From the NCBI GenBank assembly GCA_944323145.1, contig CALURJ010000001.1, positions 62,001 to 126,000 of the forward strand: a DNA stretch of 64,000 nucleotides. Reading direction: 5' to 3'. Under the pieces are notes generated by a model that saw nothing but the letters and a program-made list of their open reading frames with translations, had not been told where the DNA came from and ran no database searches. Shown one piece after another: positions 1 to 8,998 of this stretch; position 1 is the first letter of the stretch; each line of letters opens with the position of its first letter. Source of the stretch: Candidatus Gastranaerophilales bacterium. GTDB taxonomy: Bacteria > Cyanobacteriota > Vampirovibrionia > Gastranaerophilales > Gastranaerophilaceae. The translations under genes and the position numbers were made by a program.

Positions 1-1
1 A

Positions 2-133
2 AATCAAAATCCTGATTATGTTTTGCAAAAATTTGACGTAGACAAAAATGTTTATACTGCAAAATATATTAAAAACCATAAGGATCCTATTGAAATCAAG
101 GAAGATGACAGAATAACGATTGTTAAATCTTAA
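2..133 (+). CDS. C-terminal end of an unidentified protein, cut by the window edge
   Basis: An open plus-strand frame enters from the left edge and ends at a TAA at 131-133, giving 43 residues. The tail is hydrophilic and lysine/aspartate rich and ends in VKS. It meets the sigma-factor gene tail to tail with overlapping stop codons, an arrangement common in this compact genome. No domain is recognisable from so short a piece, so no function is assigned. It could be a chance open frame, but the snug convergent junction argues for a real gene. Confidence 0.45.
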   Translation, partial: NQNPDYVLQKFDVDKNVYTAKYIKNHKDPIEIKEDDRITIVKS

Positions 134-792
134 TATCCGTATTGTTCTTTAGAGTTCAGGTATTCTTTTACAGTATTAAGTGATGACTGGACAATACGTG
201 TAACTCTTGATGGAGAAAGTCCTACCTGTTTTGCAATATCTTTAACCTGCATGTTTCTGTAAAATCTGTATTCTACAACAGTTCTTTCTTTGGGAGGAAG
301 TTTTGCTATAGCTTCTCTTATCATACGTCCCATTTCTGTTATTTCAGCATTTTCATCGGGTTGGGCATGATTATCTTTTAAGAAGTCAAACGGAGAATCA
401 TTGTCGCTTGCAGCTGCGGCAAGTCCGTCAATTGACAGCACAGTTTCGTAAATAGCTTCACGAACCTTGGCTTTTTGCATATCCATGCCTTCTACGGCTT
501 CTTCTTCGTCGTATTCACCTTCAGGTTTATGTTTTAAAGAGTACCATTTATATCTTATTCTTAATTCGTTTCTTATTGCCCAGCGTACCGCAGTTGCAAT
601 ATATGCAGCATTATATCTTTCAAGCTGTTCAGGCGACTTATTTTTAATTAAAACCTGTATAGCAATAATGCCGATGGAAACAAGTTCTTCATACTCAACC
701 ATATGTGAAGGTATTCTTCTTTGTTCCACTTTGGCAACTTTTTGGACAATATCTATATATTCTTTTAATTTATTTTTATCTTGTATAATCAT
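130..792 (-). CDS. Sigma-70 family RNA polymerase sigma factor, FliA/SigD-like
   Basis: This 220-residue protein has a region-2-like segment at about 30-85 and a region-4 helix-turn-helix at about 165-212 (LPPKERTVVEYRF, then DIAKQVGLSPSRVTRIV). There is no large region 1, so it is an alternative rather than a primary sigma factor. It lies 31 bp downstream of flhB on the same strand, as sigD follows flagellar export genes in other bacteria, which suggests that it directs late flagellar transcription. The middle linker (about 90-150) is acidic and poorly conserved. The FliA assignment is by context and overall shape; a general stress-type SigF/SigB-like factor remains possible. Confidence 0.7.
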   Translation of the reverse strand: MIIQDKNKLKEYIDIVQKVAKVEQRRIPSHMVEYEELVSIGIIAIQVLIKNKSPEQLERYNAAYIATAVRWAIRNELRIRYKWYSLKHKPEGEYDEEEAVEGMDMQKAKVREAIYETVLSIDGLAAAASDNDSPFDFLKDNHAQPDENAEITEMGRMIREAIAKLPPKERTVVEYRFYRNMQVKDIAKQVGLSPSRVTRIVQSSLNTVKEYLNSKEQYGY

Positions 793-823
793 GATTTACA
801 ATATTATATTAGCATAGAACTTC

Positions 824-1897
824 TTATATTCTACCTTTATTTGTAGTATTTTTCAAGTTATAAACAAAAAGTAAGATTTCTGCTATTGCCTTGTACAATT
901 CCGGCGGAATCTGCTGGTTTAAATCGACCATTTTAAATAGTGCTCGAGCAACGGGCGCATTTTCAATTACAGGTACTCCGTGTTCTTTTGCAATATTAAT
1001 AATTTGTTTTGCAATAAGCTCTGTACCTTTGGCAACAAGCATCGGCGAGGCCATTTCTTCTGCTTTATATTTAAGTGCGCAGGCTATATGGGTCGGGTTT
1101 GTTACTACAAAATCTGCATCCGGTACTGCATCCATCATGCCTCTCTGGAGCATCTGCATACGGCGTTGACGAAGTGCCGCTTTAACATTCGGGTCGCCTT
1201 CTGTGTTTTTGTATTCATCCTTGATTTCCTTAAAAGACATTTTTTGGTCTTTTAAAAATTTCCATTTGGTTACCCCATAGTCTGCAGCTGAGATTACCAG
1301 AAACGCTATGCAGGCTTTAAATATAAAGTCTGTTATAAGTTTGCCGAACTCTATCATAACAGCGAAATTATTATCTATTGCAGCCAGCATTAAAATATTT
1401 TCAATATGTTCCATATAAACACTGTAGCCGATATAACCAAGAAGAATTACTTTAAGGATATTTTTAAACAGTTCAAACAGTGTTTTTATAGACATCAGGT
1501 TTTTAAAATATTTTGTAGGATTTAATTTATCGAGTTTGGGAACTAAAGGGGCTGTAGCAACAAGCGGGCCAACCTGAATAAAGTCTGCCATAATTGCGAT
1601 AAACCAGGCTATAAAAAGTATTGGACCTATAATTAGTACAGTGCATTTTATAGTGACAGTTAATATATATGTGAGTCCTATATCTGACAGGTGTCCGTTT
1701 GGGATTTGTTCGTACAGAAGTACATATAACTGTACAATCTGATTCCAAACAAATGGCGCAAGTCCGAAAATTACTGAAAATAAAATAAGCAGCGACAAAG
1801 CTGTTGAAAAATCTTTTGATTTAACAACCTGACCTTCTTTTCTTGCCTGCTCGAGTTTCCTCGGGGTGGCATCAAATTGCTTGTCTTCATCACCCAT
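824..1897 (-). CDS. flhB: Flagellar export apparatus protein FlhB
   Basis: FlhB is the inner-membrane substrate-specificity switch of the flagellar type III export gate. The 357-residue protein starts with the family-typical hydrophilic segment (DATPRKLEQARKEGQV), has about four membrane helices between residues 30 and 210, and carries the autocleavage motif NPTH at 267-270 in the cytoplasmic domain. Length and motif order are normal. It sits directly upstream of the sigma-factor gene, while deoC ends just upstream on the same strand. The paralogous SctU of injectisomes shares NPTH, but no injectisome genes are visible and the sigma neighbour favours a flagellar role. Confidence 0.9.
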   Translation of the reverse strand: MGDEDKQFDATPRKLEQARKEGQVVKSKDFSTALSLLILFSVIFGLAPFVWNQIVQLYVLLYEQIPNGHLSDIGLTYILTVTIKCTVLIIGPILFIAWFIAIMADFIQVGPLVATAPLVPKLDKLNPTKYFKNLMSIKTLFELFKNILKVILLGYIGYSVYMEHIENILMLAAIDNNFAVMIEFGKLITDFIFKACIAFLVISAADYGVTKWKFLKDQKMSFKEIKDEYKNTEGDPNVKAALRQRRMQMLQRGMMDAVPDADFVVTNPTHIACALKYKAEEMASPMLVAKGTELIAKQIINIAKEHGVPVIENAPVARALFKMVDLNQQIPPELYKAIAEILLFVYNLKNTTNKGRI

Positions 1898-1939
1898 TTG
1901 CTAGTTCCTTATTAATTATAATTATAGCATGGTCAAGGG

Positions 1940-2590
1940 TTAGGAAACTATTTTTACTCCGGAACTCGTCCCCAGTCTTTCGGCTCCGGTCTCAAGCATT
2001 TTTAGTGCTGTTTCTTTATCTCTTATTCCTCCTGAGGCTTTTACTTTCAGACCATAAGGTGATACTGTTTCGTACATAAGCTTAACATCTTCGGCTTGCG
2101 CACCTATACCGTTTTTGACAAAACCTGTTGAGGTTTTTACAAAGTCTGCTTTTGCTTCAATGCAGAGTTCACAGGCTTTTTTTATTTCTTCTTTTGTTAA
2201 AAGGTCGGTTTCCAAAATTACTTTGAGCGGTTTATCTTTACAGGCTGATTTAACGGCTTTTATGTCGTTTACGACAAATTCATAGTCTTTATCTTTCAAT
2301 TTAGAAACATTTATTACCATATCAATTTCGTCAGCACCATCTTCAACGGCTTTTGATGTTTCAAAAGCTTTTACATCACTTCTGTTAGCCCCAAGTGGAA
2401 ACCCCACGACAGTAACGATTTTTACGGAAGTATCCTGCAAATATTCTTTAGCCGATTTTACATACAAGGGATTTATACAGACTCCTAAAAAGTTATATTG
2501 TTTTGCTTCCTCAAAAAGTTTTATAAAATCTTCATGTTTTGCATCTTGCTTTAACAGAGTATGTTCAATATGTTTGTTTAAATTTTCCAT
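1940..2590 (-). CDS. deoC: Deoxyribose-phosphate aldolase
   Basis: DeoC cleaves 2-deoxyribose 5-phosphate to glyceraldehyde 3-phosphate and acetaldehyde in deoxynucleoside salvage. The 216-residue class I aldolase shows the Schiff-base lysine in KTSTGF (Lys152), the second active-site lysine in VKASGG (Lys184) and the conserved DEIDMV segment at 87-92. Its start overlaps the end of metF by 13 bp, so the two are probably co-transcribed and translationally coupled. No deoA, deoB or deoD is visible nearby. Confidence 0.94.
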   Translation of the reverse strand: MENLNKHIEHTLLKQDAKHEDFIKLFEEAKQYNFLGVCINPLYVKSAKEYLQDTSVKIVTVVGFPLGANRSDVKAFETSKAVEDGADEIDMVINVSKLKDKDYEFVVNDIKAVKSACKDKPLKVILETDLLTKEEIKKACELCIEAKADFVKTSTGFVKNGIGAQAEDVKLMYETVSPYGLKVKASGGIRDKETALKMLETGAERLGTSSGVKIVS

Positions 2591-3441
2591 TTTTCCCCCT
2601 TTATGTTATCTAAAATTTTTGATGTTGAGTATGCTTTGTTAAGAGTAAAGAAGTGCAAGCCTGAAACATTATTCTGTATTAGTTCAATACATTGTCCGGT
2701 TGCATAATCTATCCCAAATTCTTTGAGTGATTTTGAATCATCTTTATATTTTTCAATATTTTCTTTTATGGCGGTAGGCACAGTAATTTTAGCCATAGAA
2801 GTCATTTTTTGTATCTGCTTTTCGCTTATTATAGGCATAATACCCGCAACTACCGGAATATTTATCCCTTCATTTCTTAAAATATCAATATAATCAAAAA
2901 ACTTATTGTTATCAAAGAATAGCTGTGTAAATATTACATCGGCTCCTGCACTAACTTTTTTCTTTAAATTTTGAATATCTGAATATAAATCCGGACTTTC
3001 AATATGACCTTCAGGGTAGCCTGCAACGCCTATTGAAAGATTAGTCCTTTCTTTTATAAAACTGACAAGCTCGTTTGCATAGTTAAAATCAAAGCAGCGA
3101 TTTATTTCAAAGTCGGGGATATCACCTCTGAGTGCAAGAATATTTTCTATTCCCGATTGCTCAATTTTTATCAAAGCTGATGTTATGCTTTCTTTTGAGG
3201 AAGTTATACAGGTGAAATGAGGCATAACATTTATGCCCAGAGCTTTAATTTGCTGTAAAAGTTCAAAAGATTTACCGCCTTTGCCGCCTGCTCCGTATGT
3301 TAAAGAAATAAATTCTGGATTATATTGTTTTAAAATATTTATCTCATCAAGAAGTTTTTTATTTTCGTAAGCTGGCGGGAAAACTTCAAAAGATATGGCA
3401 GGCTTTGATTTTTTATCCGAATAAATCTCTTTCAGCTTCAT
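2578..3441 (-). CDS. metF: Methylenetetrahydrofolate reductase
   Basis: This FAD-dependent TIM-barrel enzyme reduces 5,10-methylene-THF to 5-methyl-THF for methionine synthesis. The 287-residue protein has the family N-terminus (SFEVFPPAYENK), the LRGDIP segment near residue 105 and the GAGGKGGKS stretch near 50-58. Length is typical of bacterial MetF. It begins 38 bp from the divergent SulP transporter gene and overlaps deoC downstream. No metE or metH lies in the window. Confidence 0.92.
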   Translation of the reverse strand: MKLKEIYSDKKSKPAISFEVFPPAYENKKLLDEINILKQYNPEFISLTYGAGGKGGKSFELLQQIKALGINVMPHFTCITSSKESITSALIKIEQSGIENILALRGDIPDFEINRCFDFNYANELVSFIKERTNLSIGVAGYPEGHIESPDLYSDIQNLKKKVSAGADVIFTQLFFDNNKFFDYIDILRNEGINIPVVAGIMPIISEKQIQKMTSMAKITVPTAIKENIEKYKDDSKSLKEFGIDYATGQCIELIQNNVSGLHFFTLNKAYSTSKILDNIKGEKWKI

Positions 3442-3479
3442 AATTTGATTATATCATAAAGATTAATTATAATTCTCAT

Positions 3480-5111
3480 ATGAATATAAAGGATAAATTT
3501 CAAATTTTAGCAGGTGATATACTAGGCGGTTTAAATGCTGCAATAATTACGCTCCCTCAGGCTCTGGCCTTTGGTGTGGCAACAGGATTCGGGGCAAGTG
3601 CAGGGTTGTGGGGTGCTATAATATTATCTTTTGTTGCGGGAATTCTTGGAACAAAAGTCCCCATGATATCCGGTGTAACAGGCCCTGTTGCAATTGTTGT
3701 CGCATCGATTATGCATGCTTTAAATAAAGATTTGAGTGCTGTAATATTTATATTATTTTTGGCAGGGATTTTTCAAATTATTTTATCGCTTACAAAACTG
3801 CCGGAAATTGTTAAATATGTGCCTTATCCTGTGATTTCGGGGTTTATGAACGGTGTGGGAATTATTATTATCATTATGCAAATAAATCCGCTATTAGGCC
3901 TGCCAACGTCGTCTAATACTATTTCAAGTATAGAGAACCTTGTAAAATCCGCTGGCATGATGAATATAGATGCGTTTGCCATAGGTTTTTTAACTTTACT
4001 TATTGTGTTCGGACTTCCTAAGCAGTGGAATAAATATGTTCCTTCGCAGATTTTGGCTTTAATAATTTGTACATTGATTTCTGTTAAATTAGGTTTAAAT
4101 GTTTCAAAAATTTCCGAAATTTCTGTTAATATGCCTGCAATAACACTTCCACGTACTAATCTTCACGATTTAATCACTTATCTTCACTACGGAGTTACGC
4201 TTGCTATTATATTATCTTCCGAAAGTTTGCTGACAGGGCTTGTTTGTACATCTATTACAAAAATACAATTGCCTGCTAAGCGGCTTTTAGCGGCGCAAGG
4301 TGTCGGTAATATGTGCTGTGCACTTACTGGTACAATGCCTGGCTCTGCTGCTACAATGAGAACGGTTGCAGCATTGAAAACAGGTGCAACTACACGTTTT
4401 GCAGCTGTTGTAACTTCTGTTGTACTTGTGTTGCTTATTTATAAATTTTCTGATTTTGTAGCTGAGATTCCGCTGGCTGTTCTTGCTGGAATTTTGATTA
4501 AAATAGGTTATGATATTATTGATACCAAGTTTTTAAAAGTGATTAAAATTGCGCCTAAAGATGACTTGTATGTTTTGTTGACAGTATTTTTTCTGACTGT
4601 ATTCTATAATTTGATTGTCGCAGTTGGTGCAGGGATTGTGCTTGCAGCATTATTGTATGCCAAAAGAGTTGCAGATAAAGCAAAACTTATAGATAAACCG
4701 GTTTACGATGCTGATATTATGCGTCTTGAGCAAGCTCTTGAAAAGGATTATAAACACAAAATTCGGGTTGTACATATAAGCGGTGCGTTCTTTTTCGGTT
4801 CAGCAACACAGTTAATTTCTCATTTTGATGAATTTTTAGGCACACGGTATTTAATTCTTGTGTATGACAGTGATGATACGCTTGATATTTCGGCTGTTTT
4901 TGCTCTTGAAGATATAATATTGCGTTTAAAATCTCAGCATATAAAAATTCTTCTTGTTATTCACAATAAAGATGTTAAAGAACAGCTAAAAAGTTACGAC
5001 ATTATTTCTCAAATAGGAGAAAAACACGTGTTTTTCTCAGAAGTTTCCGCTATTGATTACGCAAAATCTTCCTTTAAAAAACGTGTTAAGAAAAAGTATT
5101 TTGACAAATAA
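3480..5111 (+). CDS. SulP family anion transporter with C-terminal STAS domain
   Basis: This is a 543-residue inner-membrane permease of the SLC26/SulP family. It has a transporter core of about 12-14 hydrophobic segments (residues 10-395), a family-like segment near the first helices (LPQALAFGVATG), and a cytoplasmic STAS domain at about 425-530. The family exchanges sulfate, bicarbonate or other anions; the substrate cannot be read from sequence, although BicA-type bicarbonate uptake occurs in the cyanobacterial lineage. The gene diverges from metF with a very short intergenic region, shows little Shine-Dalgarno sequence before its ATG, and ends at a bidirectional terminator. Confidence 0.87.
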   Translation: MNIKDKFQILAGDILGGLNAAIITLPQALAFGVATGFGASAGLWGAIILSFVAGILGTKVPMISGVTGPVAIVVASIMHALNKDLSAVIFILFLAGIFQIILSLTKLPEIVKYVPYPVISGFMNGVGIIIIIMQINPLLGLPTSSNTISSIENLVKSAGMMNIDAFAIGFLTLLIVFGLPKQWNKYVPSQILALIICTLISVKLGLNVSKISEISVNMPAITLPRTNLHDLITYLHYGVTLAIILSSESLLTGLVCTSITKIQLPAKRLLAAQGVGNMCCALTGTMPGSAATMRTVAALKTGATTRFAAVVTSVVLVLLIYKFSDFVAEIPLAVLAGILIKIGYDIIDTKFLKVIKIAPKDDLYVLLTVFFLTVFYNLIVAVGAGIVLAALLYAKRVADKAKLIDKPVYDADIMRLEQALEKDYKHKIRVVHISGAFFFGSATQLISHFDEFLGTRYLILVYDSDDTLDISAVFALEDIILRLKSQHIKILLVIHNKDVKEQLKSYDIISQIGEKHVFFSEVSAIDYAKSSFKKRVKKKYFDK

Positions 5112-5139
5112 AAAAAGAACCTTTTAAGGGTTCTTTTTT
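5111..5139. terminator. Bidirectional intrinsic terminator between SulP gene and phosphohexomutase gene
   Basis: A run of A, a short stem (AGAACC pairing with GGTTCT) and a run of T lie between the convergent stops, so the hairpin can terminate transcripts from both sides. Confidence 0.85.
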
Positions 5140-5145
5140 ATTTTG

Positions 5146-7410
5146 TTAGAAACTGTAATCCGGAATTATAAACGGTTCATTATTTGCATCCTTATCTACA
5201 AAATCAAGATAATATTTCATCGCTTTATCTTTTACTTCATCATAAAACTCTTTTGAAATGTATTTTTTATGGAAATCATTTAGGTCGCCTGAGTAATTTC
5301 CTAATATACCTGCATAAGTTTCTATAATTGATTTATCAGAACCGCCGCCGTAAGCTTTTGTTTTGGCATCTGTTCCTGAAGGTCTTATTTCAATATATTT
5401 ATCGCTGAATTCAAGATAAGTGCCGTCACCTACAAATTTTATACAAACAAGGTTATCGAATAAGAGACTTTTGAATGTGTTATTTAAGACTTCTTTAACA
5501 TTATCAAGAGTCATTATTCCTTCTTTTACTGCAATAGCCATTGAAAGGAAGAATAAATCATTTTTTGTCCTTTTGGCTTCACCCTTTGCTTTGTCCTCTT
5601 TTAATTTGTTTATATCAGGTTCTGATTCGTTGTAGTATGCGATATCAACACGTGTATCGTATCTTCCCGTTATATTATTTTCTTTAAATATTTCAGCAAG
5701 ATATTCAGACAGTGAGACCTGCTCTTTTTGAAGTTTTGAAATTAATGCCGAAGCAACAATAATAGCCTCTGTTGCACTTTTTTCTCTCATTGCTATTGCA
5801 GATCTTCCGTTGTTTGATTTTATAAGTTCTTCACTGCCTAAAATCATCCCGCCGGATTCTTCCCCAGCAAATAAAAGACGAGGGTTAACTCCAAGGTTTT
5901 TTGCATTCCCGAAAACATCATCAATTACAACTTCTTTATCCGGTGAATTTTTCAGTTTTAATTCTACCTTTTTCATAATATTTGCAATTTCTTTAAAACC
6001 GACAGGTACATTAACAACGTTAACCCCTTGTCTTTTAGCCCATTCATCCCAGGAAATTGCAGATGCTGTTGTTTTTATTATAAATCTCGGATGCTTATCC
6101 CAAAGTCCCTGTTTTTTCAATTGTTTTGACCAGAAGTCCATTATCATAAGGAATGCCTGATTTGCTGTAAAGATTGTAAGAATTAAATCTTCATTTAATC
6201 TTATATAGTCAATACCTGCCTGTTCAAGTTCAGGAATTGTGCAGGCAAATTCAGTTTGGGCAATGGTTAATCTGTCATGATCAGGGTCGGTAATAAGAAC
6301 AGATGTGCCGACAGGCATTTGCGTCAGCTTATCTTCATAATGCAAGGTTTCTATTACAGGGAAGAATTTTTCACCGTTCTGCCTTTTTGCAACAACTGTT
6401 GCATCAACCGAATAGTCATAAAAAGCCTTTTCTCCTTTTGGTGTGTGGTCATATTTACCGATTGAATGGAAAAACGGGTCTTCCTCTATATTGAACCATG
6501 TAAATTTGTCAGAAATTCCGAGCTTGTTTAAAACTCTGCTCAGTGTTCTGTAGGCAGAACCGCCGACATTTTCGATTACAATTTTATCTTTTATTTTTTT
6601 GATTAGATCAAGGTTAACTTTTTGTGCAACGCCTGATTTCAGATATTCTACATACAAATCAACTCCGTCATCAACTTTTGCAAGCACTTCTTCGTCAATA
6701 AGCGGATTGTCTTTTGCAGATATTTTTATTTCATAAGAACCTTTTTCTTTTGTTTCATCAAAAATTTCTCTGATTTTATTTACAAATTCCATTGATTCTT
6801 CGGGTAAATACTGGCTTCCCTGACAATTCAAATCTTTTGTTGCATTTTTAACCGAAATACCATGACTTGATGTAATATATTCTCCGCCGAGCAAATCAAG
6901 TTTAAATGCTAAAAATGATGCAAGCCAAATCGGAATAGTTTTTCTCTCTTTCGGAACAAGTGTTCTTATTCCGTTTGCAGCCTGAATTCTTGCAATTGCG
7001 TCAAGAAATAAATCGGAATTATATCTGACTTCTCTGCCTGCAACTTTGACGATTTGTTTGCCTGTATATTTCTCTTTAGCAACAAGTGCTTTTGCTAACG
7101 TTGCAAGTACTATGCCGACAAGATTAATCGGAAATCTTGTATCCTGAGGATATAAAATATTTTGCGGCCCTCTGATACCTGCAGTTGATACTTTTGCCTC
7201 TTTTGCATAGTTTGCGAACCACTCTTCAAGATTTAAACCTAAAGGGTTTTTCTCCTTATCGTATGGCATTAAATGCTCTTTTTTTAAAGTAAAAGTAAAT
7301 TCACCATCCTGTGAAAAGTCCATGAGGTCTAAATTTTTTACATAGTCTGGTGTCTTTTCGTATACGCTCTTAAACAATTGGTTTTCAAGTTCAACGTTTG
7401 ATTTTTTCAT
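5146..7410 (-). CDS. Phosphohexomutase superfamily protein (phosphoglucomutase/phosphomannomutase-like), unusually long
   Basis: Enzymes of this alpha-D-phosphohexomutase fold move a phosphate between C1 and C6 of hexoses. The signature motifs are present in order: STAGIRG (75-81), an active-site loop TSSHGIS (catalytic Ser182; the family usually has TASHNP), the metal loop DPDHDR (375-380), the sugar loop GEESGG (516-521) and the phosphate loop RPSGTD (676-681). At 754 residues it is far longer than the usual 450-580, with extra sequence at the N-terminus and within domains 3 and 4. The substrate is uncertain (glucose, mannose or another hexose phosphate). Confidence 0.85.
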   Translation of the reverse strand: MKKSNVELENQLFKSVYEKTPDYVKNLDLMDFSQDGEFTFTLKKEHLMPYDKEKNPLGLNLEEWFANYAKEAKVSTAGIRGPQNILYPQDTRFPINLVGIVLATLAKALVAKEKYTGKQIVKVAGREVRYNSDLFLDAIARIQAANGIRTLVPKERKTIPIWLASFLAFKLDLLGGEYITSSHGISVKNATKDLNCQGSQYLPEESMEFVNKIREIFDETKEKGSYEIKISAKDNPLIDEEVLAKVDDGVDLYVEYLKSGVAQKVNLDLIKKIKDKIVIENVGGSAYRTLSRVLNKLGISDKFTWFNIEEDPFFHSIGKYDHTPKGEKAFYDYSVDATVVAKRQNGEKFFPVIETLHYEDKLTQMPVGTSVLITDPDHDRLTIAQTEFACTIPELEQAGIDYIRLNEDLILTIFTANQAFLMIMDFWSKQLKKQGLWDKHPRFIIKTTASAISWDEWAKRQGVNVVNVPVGFKEIANIMKKVELKLKNSPDKEVVIDDVFGNAKNLGVNPRLLFAGEESGGMILGSEELIKSNNGRSAIAMREKSATEAIIVASALISKLQKEQVSLSEYLAEIFKENNITGRYDTRVDIAYYNESEPDINKLKEDKAKGEAKRTKNDLFFLSMAIAVKEGIMTLDNVKEVLNNTFKSLLFDNLVCIKFVGDGTYLEFSDKYIEIRPSGTDAKTKAYGGGSDKSIIETYAGILGNYSGDLNDFHKKYISKEFYDEVKDKAMKYYLDFVDKDANNEPFIIPDYSF

Positions 7411-7521
7411 TACTTCTCTCCTTAAATATACTTTTAGTTATAATATATATAAAAAACTTGTAATGTGCAATCTTTGAATATATAATGATATTGTATATTA
7501 GTTATTGAGATGGAGTAGGTA

Positions 7522-8214
7522 ATGTTCTGGGATAAAGATAAGAACTATACTAAAAGAAAAGCATCAGAATTTAATAAATGGAGAACATTTCTTCAAATAT
7601 TGGTATGTAAATATTTTTACGGTATAAGATTAAAATTTGTTTACTGTATAGAAGTTCAAGGACTTGAAAATGTTCCGAAGGATAATAAATATATTGTATG
7701 TGCAAACCACCTTTCAACTCTTGATCCACCGATGCTGGCGGCAGTTCTGCCTAGAAGAATATCTTTTATGGCAAAACAGGAACTTTTTGATATCCCGTTT
7801 ATAAGGTGGTGGCTTGATTGGCTCGGCGCCTTTGCCGTAAATCGAGAAAGCCTGAGTCCTTCTACAATTAAAACGGTTATGGAAATAAAAAAAAGTGACT
7901 GGGTATTTGGAATTTTCCCTCAGGGAACAAGAAGCGTTCCAGGAACTATAACAGGTGTTACAAAAGGTTTTGCAGGGCTTGCAAAAATTACAAAGTGTGA
8001 TGTTTTGCCTGTCGGTATAACAGGTACTGATGAGGTGAAAAGAATCCCGTTTACTGGTAAAATAATTGTAAGGATAGGAAAACCTATCCCTTATAGTGAT
8101 AAGCCTGAAGAAGTTGTAGAAAAATGGATTGACGCAATTCAAGAGCTTACAGGGTTTAAATATATACCGCAAAATGATGATGATAAAGATTTAGGAGTTA
8201 AGAATAATGGTTAA
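7522..8214 (+). CDS. plsC: 1-acyl-sn-glycerol-3-phosphate acyltransferase family protein (PlsC-like)
   Basis: PlsC adds the second acyl chain to lysophosphatidic acid at the inner membrane. The 230-residue protein has the HX4D motif in NHLSTLDP (about residue 73), the motif FPQGTRS (about 133) that binds the glycerol phosphate, and no extra domains. It overlaps the next gene by 8 bp, which encodes a second PlsC-like protein, so the pair is translationally coupled. Which of the two is the true AGPAT cannot be decided; this copy retains the better match to motif III. Confidence 0.88.
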   Translation: MFWDKDKNYTKRKASEFNKWRTFLQILVCKYFYGIRLKFVYCIEVQGLENVPKDNKYIVCANHLSTLDPPMLAAVLPRRISFMAKQELFDIPFIRWWLDWLGAFAVNRESLSPSTIKTVMEIKKSDWVFGIFPQGTRSVPGTITGVTKGFAGLAKITKCDVLPVGITGTDEVKRIPFTGKIIVRIGKPIPYSDKPEEVVEKWIDAIQELTGFKYIPQNDDDKDLGVKNNG

Positions 8215-8911
8215 AAAAGAAAGAAATTATAATCGTCGTTATCCATACGAATATAATATATTTCGTACAATGTTTTATATGTGTTTTTTGTATGTTGTGG
8301 TTATCCCTTTTATGAAAATATTTTACAACTATACGATAACCGGCAGAGAAAATTTGCCGACAAAGGCAAAGAGCGGAAAATTTATTTATACGGCTAACCA
8401 TGTTTCCCACTTTGACCCGCCGATGGTAACAATGGCATGCGGGCGTCCTATTGCTTATATGGCAAAAAAGGAACTTTTCCAGAAAGGGGATAAATTTGAA
8501 TGGCTGGTTAAGCGTTTAGGTGCTTTTGCCGTTGACAGAACAAAACCTGAAATTGCTACTTTCAAAACAGTAAAGGATATTTTATCAACGAGCTGGTCTT
8601 TGGGAGTATTTCCGCAGGGCGGTATAAGACCTTATGGCTCTGAACTTGGTGATTTGAAAAAAGGTTTTATAGTTATTGCAAAAAATGCTAAGGCTGATAT
8701 TGTTCCTGTTGCAGTGGGCGGGTTTACCGGATATCCTAAGTTAAAACCGTTCACAAGAAGGGAAGTCCATCTGCATGTCGGCAAACCTATTTCTTATAAA
8801 TTGAGCGAAGAAGAAATTATTTATGAATGGTGCAGGCAGATATCAGAACATGCTGACTATATAAATACAGCGCCAGTTCCCAAAAAATATTTAGAAACAA
8901 ACAGAGTTTAA
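8207..8911 (+). CDS. Second PlsC-like acyltransferase
   Basis: This 234-residue acyltransferase has NHVSHFDP (HX4D) near residue 65 and a divergent motif III, FPQGGIRP, in place of FPEGTRS. An N-terminal hydrophobic segment (about 20-40) suggests membrane association. The 8-bp overlap with the preceding plsC-like gene points to joint expression and perhaps different acyl or acceptor preferences. The altered motif III makes the acceptor less certain than for its neighbour. It ends before an intrinsic terminator shared with the convergent HEAT-repeat gene. Confidence 0.85.
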   Translation: MVKKERNYNRRYPYEYNIFRTMFYMCFLYVVVIPFMKIFYNYTITGRENLPTKAKSGKFIYTANHVSHFDPPMVTMACGRPIAYMAKKELFQKGDKFEWLVKRLGAFAVDRTKPEIATFKTVKDILSTSWSLGVFPQGGIRPYGSELGDLKKGFIVIAKNAKADIVPVAVGGFTGYPKLKPFTRREVHLHVGKPISYKLSEEEIIYEWCRQISEHADYINTAPVPKKYLETNRV

Positions 8912-8937
8912 ATACTTTTCTAATATTTGTTTGCAAT

Positions 8938-8970
8938 AAAAAGCCCCCAGTTTAATTTTGGGAGCTCTTT
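8938..8970. terminator. Intrinsic terminator between convergent genes
   Basis: An imperfect GC-rich stem (AGCCCCCAG against TTGGGAGCT) is followed by T-rich sequence on the plus strand and flanked by A residues for the minus strand. It sits between the acyltransferase pair and the HEAT-repeat gene. Confidence 0.75.
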
Positions 8971-8998
8971 ATAGTTTATGAAGAAAGAAATTGTTTGA

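Noticed and set aside
467-817. Plus-strand open frame opposite the sigma-factor gene
   Set aside because: Antisense shadow; cysteine/serine-rich, no ribosome site, fully covered by the sigma gene.
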